Positions 7,810 to 15,406 of a stretch of 64,000 nt of DNA are shown piece by piece (position 1 is the stretch's first letter; each line of letters starts with the position of its first letter). The DNA comes from UBA3006 sp036746695 (lineage in GTDB: Bacteria; Actinomycetota; Acidimicrobiia; Acidimicrobiales; Ilumatobacteraceae). Position numbers and translations under genes: made by a program. Under the pieces are notes generated by a model. It was not told where the DNA came from and searched no databases. It worked only from the letters and a program-made list of their open reading frames with translations. The stretch lies in assembly GCA_036746695.1 (NCBI GenBank), contig DAIODP010000001.1:186001-250000 (forward strand), read 5' to 3'.

Positions 7810-8220
7810 GTGTCGTCGAGCCTGCTCAATGTCGTGTCCTCGTTGCTCTTCGTCGGATTGATGCTTTTTCTCATGAAACTTGCGCGCCAAGGCGGCAGCT
7901 ATTGGGAATCCAAAGACGGAAAACGAAGTATCTGTCGAATGCAGCTGATGGACGATGAAGGAAACTGGAAGCGTGTGAGGATTGTTGTCGACTTTGGATC
8001 GAACGCCGTACTCGTTACCGCTCGAGGGAGAAACTCGAATGCTTATTTCGGCGCTTGGCGCGTCATTGGGCATGCCCACCAAACTCAGAGGGTTGATGTT
8101 GATGACACTGAAAACGTCTATGCAATGACCCATACGTCAAACGAAGACAAACTTGCAATGTTGCGGTTACCAACTGGTTCGAAATGTGCAGCAGTCGTCT
8201 CCGACCGGATCACTCGCTAA
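7810..8220 (+). CDS. Hypothetical protein with one N-terminal membrane anchor
   Basis: About 136 residues: a single hydrophobic segment (LLNVVSSLLFVGLMLFLMKLA) followed by a soluble domain with GSYWESKDGKRSICRMQLMDDEGNWKRVRIVVDFGSNAVLVTARGRN. I do not recognise the family. The GTG at 7810 (MSSSLLNVV) leaves 9 bases to the divergent neighbour; an upstream GTG at 7774 would overlap that gene by 27 bases. The 3' end overlaps metX antisense by 11 bases. Composition matches the neighbouring genes. Confidence 0.6.
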   Translation: MSSSLLNVVSSLLFVGLMLFLMKLARQGGSYWESKDGKRSICRMQLMDDEGNWKRVRIVVDFGSNAVLVTARGRNSNAYFGAWRVIGHAHQTQRVDVDDTENVYAMTHTSNEDKLAMLRLPTGSKCAAVVSDRITR

Positions 8221-9385
8221 AGGATCGTTCCAAGAAGGGACTAATTGGTGCGCCGACCTGATCAAGGTTGATCAAAAATGCATCATGGCCATGGGGTGAA
8301 TCTATTTCGACATAGGTTGAATCGGTCCCCTGCTCGACAAGCATCTGGTGAATCTGTTTTTGCTGATACGAGGGATACAAAATGTCGCTCGATATTCCGA
8401 GAATCAGAGTTTTTGCGGAAATCCGTTTGACTGCTGACTCGAGCGTTCCACGACCGCGTGCAATGTCGTGCAGGTCCATTGCTTTTCCAATGATGAGATA
8501 ACTGTTTGCATCAAATCGACGAATCAAACGGTCGCCGTGATGATCCAAATATCCCTCGACTTCGAACCGATCCCACAAACCCAAGCCGTTGTAGTCGGCG
8601 TCGGTGTCTGCAAGTTCGCGACCAAAGCGTTCGGTGAACACGTTGTCGCTTCGGAACGTGACTTGCGCAATCGAACGCGCAATGGACAAACCCTGCCATG
8701 GTCCGTCGCCAATATCGGCGTCGTAGTATTCGCCACCACGCCATTTTGGATCGAGCGCGATAGCACGGCGCCCAATTGCACCCCATGCGATTTGTTGTGC
8801 AGTTGACTGTGCGCATGTAGCAACAGGGATAATTGTTTTTACACGATCAGGAAACGTGACCGCCCACTCCAGAACTTGCATTCCGCCCATCGATCCCCCA
8901 ACGACGCTGTGCCAACGAGCAATGCCGAGCATGTCGCTGAGACGCACCTGTGCTCGAACCATGTCGCGCACCGTGATGACAGGGAAACGAGAGCCGTATG
9001 GCTTTCCGTCGTCCGGGTGTGGCGATGCGGGGCCCGTAGAGCCTTGGCAACCCCCGATGACATTGCTGCAAACAACAAACCATTTATTGGTGTCGATTGC
9101 CGAACCTGGGCCGATGATTCCCTCCCACCAGCCGGGGGTTGGATGCCCATCACGTGCGGGGCCAGCAACATGGCTGTCGCCCGTCCATGCATGACACAAC
9201 AAGATTGCATTTGATGCATCGGAGTTAAGCGAACCCCATGTCTCGTAAGCGATGGTGACATTGTGTAAATGCTTTCCACCATCGAGAGCAAATGGACGAT
9301 CTGAAGGAAAGTGCGCAAACTGTCGATTGCCAATGGGCTGCCCAAGAGACCATGCGCCTGTTGCTGGGTAATCATGTCTAGCCAT
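8210..9385 (-). CDS. metX: Homoserine O-acetyltransferase
   Basis: A 391-residue alpha/beta-hydrolase-fold acyltransferase. Starting at ATG 9385 (MARHDYPATGAW) it contains VTIAYETWGSLN, NAILLCHAWTGDSHVAGP, WFVVCSNVIGGCQGSTGP and the nucleophile elbow VVGGSMGGMQVLEW. The C-terminal Asp and His of the triad lie in GISSDILYPSYQ and DSPHGHDAFL. It acetylates L-homoserine with acetyl-CoA, the first committed step to methionine by direct sulfhydrylation. The open frame upstream of 9385 is not protein-like and coincides with a SAM-binding RNA, which fixes both the start and the regulation: high SAM should reduce expression. Family members can use succinyl-CoA instead; the sequence does not settle this. 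Confidence 0.95.
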   Translation of the reverse strand: MARHDYPATGAWSLGQPIGNRQFAHFPSDRPFALDGGKHLHNVTIAYETWGSLNSDASNAILLCHAWTGDSHVAGPARDGHPTPGWWEGIIGPGSAIDTNKWFVVCSNVIGGCQGSTGPASPHPDDGKPYGSRFPVITVRDMVRAQVRLSDMLGIARWHSVVGGSMGGMQVLEWAVTFPDRVKTIIPVATCAQSTAQQIAWGAIGRRAIALDPKWRGGEYYDADIGDGPWQGLSIARSIAQVTFRSDNVFTERFGRELADTDADYNGLGLWDRFEVEGYLDHHGDRLIRRFDANSYLIIGKAMDLHDIARGRGTLESAVKRISAKTLILGISSDILYPSYQQKQIHQMLVEQGTDSTYVEIDSPHGHDAFLINLDQVGAPISPFLERSFSE

Positions 9386-9425
9386 TGGCAAAATCCGTTT
9401 CGTTTGCCCAACTGGCTCGGCCGTT

Positions 9426-9520
9426 GCTTTACCAAAAGGTAAAGCCACATCCCCACCCGAAGGTGAGTGGCACCGTGGGCTCGCCCCGGTTGCCGGACCA
9501 ATTGGTCTCTCCTGATGCAA
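9426..9520 (-). promoter_or_regulatory. SAM-I/IV-type riboswitch in the metX leader
   Basis: The metX leader contains the SAM-clan core: CCGGCAACC (9488-9496) followed after a short hairpin by CACGGTGCC. Pairings I can draw are P1 9514-9520 with 9445-9451, and P2 GACC/GGTC around AATT (9496-9507). A P3 GC hairpin and P4 CACC-TTCG-GGTG (9454-9465) follow. Directly after P1 lies a perfect 8-bp hairpin with a 4-nt loop (9426-9445). The short P2 without the SAM-I kink-turn and the extra hairpin downstream of P1 resemble the SAM-IV and SAM-I/IV variants more than classic SAM-I. No U-run follows, so control is more likely at translation. Confidence 0.8.
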
Positions 9521-9623
9521 CTGTTACGCACCACCGCCTTGGCCGAGCAGGCCGAGACGATGTTGCCTCAATAACGATACAGCCCGATATGGTGAAACCA
9601 CCACAGCGGGCGGAGTTGGCGCT

Positions 9624-10397
9624 GTGAGGACCGTGGCGCTTGGCGTCGGGGGGTTATTTATGCACAATTTGCTTGCTTCGACCGTTGTGTCCCGTTCGAT
9701 TCCCCCCAAAGGTTTTGGCAGTTTTGCTCGGGTACAGATCCCGAAGAATACGCATGTGGCAACGTTTGGTGGCCCGATCTTGACTGCACCCGCTTTCTTT
9801 GTGGAACCACCAGATGTGCGCAGCCGCTCAATTCAAATTGAACGAGATTCTTTTTTAACGGGCCCTCCGCAACGCGAGCCCGGCGACACCATCAATCATT
9901 CATGTGAACCCAATTGCGGCATGCGAAATGCCTCACAAATTGTGACGATGCGCGATGTACTCGAAGGTGAAGAACTGACATACGACTACGCCATGAGCGA
10001 CACCGCGGACTACGACGAATTTCGCTGTGGATGTGGCACAGAGTCGTGTCGCGGCCAGGTCACAGGCAACGATTGGAAGTTGCCAGAAATCCAAGCCCGA
10101 TACCAGGGATATTTCTCGCCATACATTGCCCGGAAGCAAGTTGCAGTTAGGCAAAAACGAAATCTTACGAAAGTTGACGTGGAGAAACTCGTTGCGCAAT
10201 ACGACAGTAACCCTCGTTACGCATTACAAAATGCCCTGCAAAAAGTAACCGGATACACGTGGGAATCGTTTGGCGAACTGATCTACAGAATCGAGCATGC
10301 AACGGAATTGCGCTTGGTGCAGCTACAGCGAGGTGACACCGAAGCGCTGGATTGGCTTCTTACCCTGTTGAACGAACAGCGCAACGTCGAGAGTTAG
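9624..10397 (+). CDS. SET-domain protein
   Basis: A 257-residue protein with a complete SET lysine-methyltransferase core: KGFGSFARVQIPKNTHVATFGGP near residues 29-51, the pseudoknot motif GDTINHSCEPNCGMRN at 87-102, and GEELTYDYAMSD around 115. A post-SET zinc motif CGCGTESCRGQV follows at about 134. The C-terminal 100 residues are helical and unassigned. SET proteins transfer a methyl group from SAM to lysine; the bacterial target is unknown. Start is GTG 9624 or ATG 9660. The 3' end overlaps the DCC gene antisense by 38 bases. It is divergent from the SAM-controlled metX. Confidence 0.88.
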   Translation: MRTVALGVGGLFMHNLLASTVVSRSIPPKGFGSFARVQIPKNTHVATFGGPILTAPAFFVEPPDVRSRSIQIERDSFLTGPPQREPGDTINHSCEPNCGMRNASQIVTMRDVLEGEELTYDYAMSDTADYDEFRCGCGTESCRGQVTGNDWKLPEIQARYQGYFSPYIARKQVAVRQKRNLTKVDVEKLVAQYDSNPRYALQNALQKVTGYTWESFGELIYRIEHATELRLVQLQRGDTEALDWLLTLLNEQRNVES

Positions 10398-10725
10398 CAA
10401 TCTTCTTATAGACCATTGCACCTAACTGTGAAATAACAGGCAATGGAATGAGGTAACCAACGAAACGCCACCACTCGCCTGAATCGCGGGCCAATTGCGC
10501 AACGGCCAAGTGACCAGAGCGGTGAGTCTTCCCATCCGCGCTCACCCACTGAACGGCTTCGGAGCATTGGGCTTCGGTGAGACCCAACGCTTGCACATCG
10601 GTTTCCTGCCAGGCAACAACATGTGGTGTGTTACGAATGTGTTTATTCATCCAACGCACGCACGCATTACAAAATACGCATTCCCCATCAAAGACCAACG
10701 TTGCCGTTTGAGGATTGGAATGCAT
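10360..10725 (-). CDS. DCC family thiol-disulfide oxidoreductase-like protein (DUF393)
   Basis: Starting at ATG 10725 the protein has 121 residues. It opens TATLVFDGECVFCNACVRWMNKH, the DxxCxxC signature of the DCC family, followed by WQETDVQALGLTEAQCSEAVQWV and a hydrophobic segment near GYLIPLPVISQLGAMVYKKIANSR. The CxxC pair suggests thiol-disulfide chemistry, but the physiological role of this family is poorly defined. A longer frame to 10809 overlaps SURF1. A TAGCCT hexamer 7 bases before ATG 10725 supports that start. Confidence 0.86.
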   Translation of the reverse strand: MHSNPQTATLVFDGECVFCNACVRWMNKHIRNTPHVVAWQETDVQALGLTEAQCSEAVQWVSADGKTHRSGHLAVAQLARDSGEWWRFVGYLIPLPVISQLGAMVYKKIANSRRCAVRSTG

Positions 10726-10732
10726 AGATGGC

Positions 10733-10738
10733 AGGCTA
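10733..10738 (-). promoter_or_regulatory. -10 element of the DCC gene
   Basis: TAGCCT on the minus strand, 7 bases before the ATG at 10725. Confidence 0.45.
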
Positions 10739-10767
10739 GTTGGGTTGGCTTGTAGGTTGTAGTGCGC

Positions 10768-11520
10768 ATGTACAAGTTTCTTCTTAAACCGAAATGGCTT
10801 GCGATTCACGCGTTAGTTGTTGTGCTTGTTGCCACTATGTGCGTCCTTGCAAGTTGGCAATGGGACCGTCACGTTGAACGTAAAGCCTTCAATGAAACAT
10901 TGATTCAGCGGTTTAGCGAGCCCCCAAAACCCCTGGCTGACCTATTGCAGCAGTACCCAAATCGCGAGGATGCACAGTGGCGGCTTGCAACGATTTCTGG
11001 AACATACCTAGAGCAATTGAGTGTCAATGTTGTCAACGTCTCTCAAGATGGTCGTGCCGGTTACGACCCAGTGACACCTCTCAAAATTGATGGCGACAAG
11101 ATTGTGCTGATCAACCGCGGGTTTGTACCGCTTGATGCGTCTCAGCCCCCAGCTCCCAAGGGTGTTGTTGAGATAACTGGGCGCATTCGCGTAACCGCGG
11201 AGCGTCGCACCGGTGCAGTCTCCGACTCGGCAACTGGAGTGCTGACAGATATTCAACGAATTGATATTGAACGCCTCGCACGACAGTTACCAGACCCAGT
11301 CGTTGATGTTTATCTAGAAGCAGCCCAATCGATACCGGCCGACAGTGAGATGTTGTCGGTCGTTGCTCCCCCAGTTTTTGGCAACGGACCACACCTTGGT
11401 TACGTTGGCCAATGGCTTCTTTTTAGTATGTGCGCAGTTGGTGGATGGATTGCCCTTGTTGTTCGCGAGAAGCGACAGCTACAGAAACCTGCCGGGAAGC
11501 AAACACCGAATAAGCCCTAA
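10768..11520 (+). CDS. SURF1 family cytochrome oxidase assembly protein
   Basis: About 250 residues with the SURF1 layout. There is an N-terminal membrane segment (WLAIHALVVVLVATMCVLASWQWDRH, including the typical LxxWQxxR), an extracytoplasmic domain with GTYLEQLSVNVVNVSQDGRAGYDPVTPLKI and VLINRGFVPLD, and a C-terminal membrane segment after HLGYVGQWLLFSMCAVGGWIALVV. SURF1 assists assembly of haem-copper oxidase, so aerobic respiration is implied. ATG 10768 is preferred over GTG 10762. The 3' end overlaps lycopene cyclase antisense by 42 bases. Confidence 0.9.
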   Translation: MYKFLLKPKWLAIHALVVVLVATMCVLASWQWDRHVERKAFNETLIQRFSEPPKPLADLLQQYPNREDAQWRLATISGTYLEQLSVNVVNVSQDGRAGYDPVTPLKIDGDKIVLINRGFVPLDASQPPAPKGVVEITGRIRVTAERRTGAVSDSATGVLTDIQRIDIERLARQLPDPVVDVYLEAAQSIPADSEMLSVVAPPVFGNGPHLGYVGQWLLFSMCAVGGWIALVVREKRQLQKPAGKQTPNKP

Positions 11521-12705
11521 CGGCGATTTGCGAACAAGCTTTATCTTTATTCGCAACGGAACGTTGAAGAACAACCTCGTCATCTGCCGAGCGATAACAC
11601 GAGCCTTCGTGTCGATGCGAAGGTAGCCAGACCAATGAGACTGCGGAAGCGAAAAGAAGTGATCGAAGAACACTTGAATGTCGGCCGTCGTTAACCGCGA
11701 AAGAGCAGCCAAACCAAAGTCGTGCAATACACGCGTGCGAAGGAATGATGTTGGCCACACCGCATTCCAACCCACACGCGCTATGTCGTCCGCGCTCTCG
11801 ACACGTGTCAACGCCTCTGAAACTGCTCGCGCTACCCGAGGCGCCGCGCGCAACGATGCCGCAACCGAATAACCCGTAACAGGATGGATGAAACCAGCGG
11901 CAGCACCAAAGCCAACCACAGGACCGCTGCGCGATGGCAGCGAACCACCCATAGCGATTCGAACATGCTCCACTTGCTGCGTTGCCTGAGAAAAGTCTCG
12001 GCCCAAACGCTGCTCCAGTCGTTGCCGAAGCACAGCATCGCTCACTGCATCACGTTCCACTAACGACGTTTCTTCAACCATGGCAGTGCCATTACCCAAA
12101 TCGAACGCGTACAAGAACGTTGCAGGACTAGCGCTAGCGCCTGCAGGCGTGGACCAATCCATCAAGGTGAACGATCCTGCTTGAACCGCCCCCGCTGCAC
12201 CGGTGTGCACGCCATACGCAGACTGGAAACCACCCGTGTATTGATTATCGCGAAGCAGCAGCGTTGACTGAGTTCCTCCACAATCGAAGACCGCGCGTGC
12301 CTCGTATCGTTCGTTACTTGAAAGTTGCACCTGCAAGATGTTCTCGTCGCTGTGTTGCACACGCACAACAACCCCTTCACAAAACTTGACAGCATCGTCG
12401 GTGAGATACTTCTGCAGCAGGTTGTTATCAAAGATGCCGTACGGTCGTGATAAATGATGTTCCACCTTCCCCACTACACGCACTTGTGGCCAAGTGCGCT
12501 GAAAACAACTTTGTAATTCGGCCGCATCATCCCTATTGTCCAAGTCGTCAACCCATGTTCCATACGTCGAATTCCATGGCTTGTTCGGGTTTGCGTCAAC
12601 GATGATGACGCTGCGGCTAAGACGCGCAAACTCGAAAGCGAGCGCCCGACCAGCCGGACCGCCGCCGATGATGAGCACGTCGCACCTTTCTACCAATGTT
12701 GACAT
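11479..12705 (-). CDS. Lycopene cyclase family protein
   Basis: A 408-residue FAD-dependent protein. CDVLIIGGGPAGRALAFEFARL is the N-terminal dinucleotide-binding fold. YGTWVDDL and RPYGIFDNNLLQ match the substrate region of CrtL/CrtY-type lycopene beta-cyclases. ARAVFDCGGTQS, FLYAFDLGNGTAMVEETSLVER (the MxEET motif) and GFIHPVTGYSVAASLRAAPRVA follow in family order. It would form the beta-ionone rings of beta-carotene, the usual precursor of retinal. No other carotenoid gene is in the window. It sits 3 bases downstream of the MBL hydrolase, as the last gene of a long minus-strand series. Confidence 0.9.
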   Translation of the reverse strand: MSTLVERCDVLIIGGGPAGRALAFEFARLSRSVIIVDANPNKPWNSTYGTWVDDLDNRDDAAELQSCFQRTWPQVRVVGKVEHHLSRPYGIFDNNLLQKYLTDDAVKFCEGVVVRVQHSDENILQVQLSSNERYEARAVFDCGGTQSTLLLRDNQYTGGFQSAYGVHTGAAGAVQAGSFTLMDWSTPAGASASPATFLYAFDLGNGTAMVEETSLVERDAVSDAVLRQRLEQRLGRDFSQATQQVEHVRIAMGGSLPSRSGPVVGFGAAAGFIHPVTGYSVAASLRAAPRVARAVSEALTRVESADDIARVGWNAVWPTSFLRTRVLHDFGLAALSRLTTADIQVFFDHFFSLPQSHWSGYLRIDTKARVIARQMTRLFFNVPLRIKIKLVRKSPLGLIRCLLPGRFL

Positions 12706-12708
12706 CGA

Positions 12709-13665
12709 TCAGTGATTCGATTCGATCTTGGCCATGCGTCGGAACTGTTCAATGACGTCGGGGCTCTTGTGGGCCGCATCAAGACTTCGATACACGGTGT
12801 CAACATTGACACTGATTCGGCCAAATTCCTTCCAATTACTGAACCGCAGCGCGTTATTGCCAGAAATATCACGGGCTATTTCTTTTGCTGCATCAAATGC
12901 GTCCATACCAGCCGATTTACGGAATGTTGCCTCCGATAAAACGAACGAGAGGTAATCACGCACATCGCGCACACCCTTATTGTCGGTGATCGGACCGTGC
13001 CCCGGCACCACCACATCACAATCAAGAGCAACAATCACGTCACATGCGGCAATCCAATTCTGCAACGGGCCCGCCCAGACAATCGGTTGGCCGCCGATAA
13101 ACAAAATGTCCCCTGTATAAACAGTTCTGGCGTTGGGCACGTAAGCAATGGTGTCTCCAGCCGTGTGCGCTGGACCGACCTCAATAAGTTGCACCTCTTT
13201 GCCGCCGATAAAAACGCTTCTTCGGCCATCGAAGGTTTCTGTTGGTAATACCAATTCGATGTCATCAAAGGAGAAATCGCCGAAGAAGCTTCGAAATAGA
13301 TCCCCGACTTCGCCCGGCGCCTTATTCAGCGCGGCCAGCATCGAGGGTGGAACTTCGCTCATTTCTTTCGCAGTAGCCGAACTTGCGATAATCGTCGCAT
13401 CGCGCACTAATTGATTGCCGTAGCAATGATCGCCGTTGGCGTGCGTATTGACAACCGTATTGATAGGCGATGCCGATGTGGCTGCAACCATCGAGTCGAG
13501 CATTTGCTGAGTCAGTTTGAGATCAAACAGTGTGTCAACCAAAAGCGACTCGCCTTCGCCAACGACGAGACCAGCATTGCTGTACCCCCAGCCGCCGTCG
13601 GGCTGCAAGTACGCGAAGCAACCGTTTCCAACTTCGTGCAAACCAAGCGTGTATCTACTTTCCAT
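12709..13665 (-). CDS. MBL-fold metallo-hydrolase
   Basis: From ATG 13665 the protein has 318 residues. The metal-binding motif NTHANGDHCYGNQL near residue 75, GPAHTAGDTIAYVP (second metal-ligand histidine) and DVVVPGHGPITD near residue 210 define a metallo-beta-lactamase fold. The C-terminal 80 residues are helical. Substrate unknown. GGAGG lies 8 bases before ATG 13665, which decides the start over the longer frame to 13719. It overlaps the upstream ROK gene by 11 bases and is followed at 3 bases by lycopene cyclase. Confidence 0.88.
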   Translation of the reverse strand: MESRYTLGLHEVGNGCFAYLQPDGGWGYSNAGLVVGEGESLLVDTLFDLKLTQQMLDSMVAATSASPINTVVNTHANGDHCYGNQLVRDATIIASSATAKEMSEVPPSMLAALNKAPGEVGDLFRSFFGDFSFDDIELVLPTETFDGRRSVFIGGKEVQLIEVGPAHTAGDTIAYVPNARTVYTGDILFIGGQPIVWAGPLQNWIAACDVIVALDCDVVVPGHGPITDNKGVRDVRDYLSFVLSEATFRKSAGMDAFDAAKEIARDISGNNALRFSNWKEFGRISVNVDTVYRSLDAAHKSPDVIEQFRRMAKIESNH

Positions 13666-14533
13666 CGGTGTCCTCCAGTGTTGACAGCAATGCGGCGCCA
13701 ATGGCACCAGCATGCTCACCTAGTTCTGCAACACGCAATGCGGCATGACGCCGATGCTCTGGCGCGTACAACAGCTTGTTAAACCATTCACCAATTGGAG
13801 ACATGATGACGTCTGCCGCCTGAGAAAGACCACCTCCGATGACGATGGTGTCCGGATCGGTGATGTTGGCAAGATTTGCCAAACCCAATGCAACCCAATT
13901 TGCAAAACGATCGATGACATCCAATGCGATCTTGTCGCCAGTTCGAGCTGCGGTGATTACCGATTCGCCAGAATCGCTTCCTCCAAGAAAGGCCAAGCCG
14001 CTTCCCGATGCATAACGTTCCCAACAACCACGTTTGCCGCAAGGACACGGCGGGCCTTGGGGGTCGACGATCATATGACCAATCTCGCCCGCGAAGCCCT
14101 GTGAGCCACGCTGCAAGACGCCACCGGATACCAAGCCTCCGCCGATGCCAGTACCCAACGTGACCATCCACATATCGCGCGATCCCATACCCGCGCCGTG
14201 TTTCCACTCGCCAAGCGCACCACACGTTGCATCATTCTCAACCCAAACATTCTTGTTCACTCGAGCTTCAAGTTGCTCGCGCAGTGGCAACTCGATTGCA
14301 CTCGGCATGTTGGGGCTGGACCGCACGACGCCATCGCTCGTAATCAAACCAGGCACACCTACACCTAGTGAATCAAAAGCACCCAAACCCTGCACGAGAT
14401 CAACGATGCTGTCGGCCAACACATCCGAATGCGGAGTTGGAATCCGAGTTTGCGAAACTACGTTGCCACCTTCGTCTAGAAGCACTGCAAGACACTTCGT
14501 CCCACCGACATCGACGCCGGCAGCCAACTTCAC
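13655..14533 (-). CDS. ROK family sugar kinase, glucokinase-like
   Basis: A 292-residue protein opening MKLAAGVDVGGTKCLAVLLDEGG, the ATP-binding DxGGT motif. VWVENDATCGALGEWKHGAG and MVTLGTGIGGGLVSGG follow, then the ROK zinc motif CPCGKRGCWERYASGSGLA. IGGGLSQAADVI closes the nucleotide site. ROK kinases phosphorylate glucose or other hexoses; GEIGHMIVDPQG is typical of the glucokinase branch in actinobacteria. It is coupled on both sides: ATGA overlap with the SRPBCC gene upstream and an 11-base overlap with the hydrolase downstream. Confidence 0.9.
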   Translation of the reverse strand: MKLAAGVDVGGTKCLAVLLDEGGNVVSQTRIPTPHSDVLADSIVDLVQGLGAFDSLGVGVPGLITSDGVVRSSPNMPSAIELPLREQLEARVNKNVWVENDATCGALGEWKHGAGMGSRDMWMVTLGTGIGGGLVSGGVLQRGSQGFAGEIGHMIVDPQGPPCPCGKRGCWERYASGSGLAFLGGSDSGESVITAARTGDKIALDVIDRFANWVALGLANLANITDPDTIVIGGGLSQAADVIMSPIGEWFNKLLYAPEHRRHAALRVAELGEHAGAIGAALLSTLEDTDGK

Positions 14534-14961
14534 GATTCGATTTGAGCCTTTAACTCTTTCAGCGTGCTCAGAATTCTCATTTCTGCACGGCGCTTGACAA
14601 ACCCAGGCAATGGAATGACCAACTCGATAGCGAGGTCGTAAGAAACGCGAGTGCCTTCTGCAACTTGGTCGAACGTGTAAGCGCCACGGATTGACCGCAT
14701 GATGTCACCGTCGATCATGTGCCATGAAAGTCGTCGAGGTGCCTGCGAGTAGTCGTATTGCAAAATGAAGTGTGTACTTCGGCCAAGAGCAGATGCCCTG
14801 TACTCCACCGATGACGGACGGCCTTCGGTATCACGATCGAGAACAATTGCCTCTTTAACATCGCGAGCCCAAGACGGATATTTCTCGAACGCGGAAGCAA
14901 CCGCGTAGCAACGATCGGGAGTTGCCGCTACAACGACGGAGTCTGAACCGGAATCAACCAT
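14530..14961 (-). CDS. SRPBCC family protein (polyketide cyclase/START-like)
   Basis: From ATG 14961 the protein has 143 residues. SVVVAATPDRCYAVASAFEKYPSWARDVKEAIVLDRDTEGRPSSVEYRA matches the start of SRPBCC small-ligand or lipid-binding proteins, and the C-terminal GTRVSYDLAIELVIPLPGFVKRRAEMRILSTLKELK is the usual long helix. A bound hydrophobic ligand is likely but unknown. The frame to 15108 overlaps the upstream membrane gene and is rejected. It is a recurrent neighbour of PimB-like genes in actinobacteria (from memory). Confidence 0.83.
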   Translation of the reverse strand: MVDSGSDSVVVAATPDRCYAVASAFEKYPSWARDVKEAIVLDRDTEGRPSSVEYRASALGRSTHFILQYDYSQAPRRLSWHMIDGDIMRSIRGAYTFDQVAEGTRVSYDLAIELVIPLPGFVKRRAEMRILSTLKELKAQIES

Positions 14962-14968
14962 GTCTCTA

Positions 14969-15406
14969 TCATTGCTGACGGGGCGGGAATACACCCAACC
15001 GACTGGACCACAGGCCATTGAGCCCCAGACCGAAAATGGGTACCAACACCCCAAAAGCCAATGTGCTTCCAGCCCGACCGTCGGTGGAACTACGGACGAT
15101 TGCGCCAATCAAGCCGACAACAACCTGCGCCGCAAGACAACTGTTCATGACCATAATTATGCGACGCGGCGCCACGCCACCAGCTAAAGCGAACAGTCCA
15201 GCAACCGAAATTTCATCGGTGCGACTGCGCTGAACCGCCGAAAAATACGACCAGATGAACGCAAAACAGCCGATTGCAAACAGTGCAAGATCAACCGCAA
15301 CGATCATGCCACGCAAGCCAGGCGTGAACAACCAGGCAGCGAGAAACGTCAGGACGGTGAATACACCCGTAATCAAGATGTTTGAACGAACAATTACGGA
15401 CTTCAC
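14969..15406 (-). CDS. Hypothetical four-helix membrane protein
   Basis: A 145-residue protein with four predicted membrane helices: ILITGVFTVLTFLAAWLF, MIVAVDLALFAIGCFAFIWSYF, MNSCLAAQVVVGLIGAIV and LAFGVLVPIFGLGLNGLWS. A cytoplasmic loop RSRTDEISVAGLFALAGGVAPRRI lies between helices two and three. Function unknown. The ATG overlaps the stop of the PimB-like gene by four bases, so it is translated as part of that operon; a cell-envelope role is possible but unproven. Confidence 0.75.
   Translation of the reverse strand: MKSVIVRSNILITGVFTVLTFLAAWLFTPGLRGMIVAVDLALFAIGCFAFIWSYFSAVQRSRTDEISVAGLFALAGGVAPRRIIMVMNSCLAAQVVVGLIGAIVRSSTDGRAGSTLAFGVLVPIFGLGLNGLWSSRLGVFPPRQQ

Noticed and set aside
9386..9520. 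N-terminal extension of MetX
   Set aside because: This stretch is the riboswitch leader; MetX proteins begin near the ATG at 9385.
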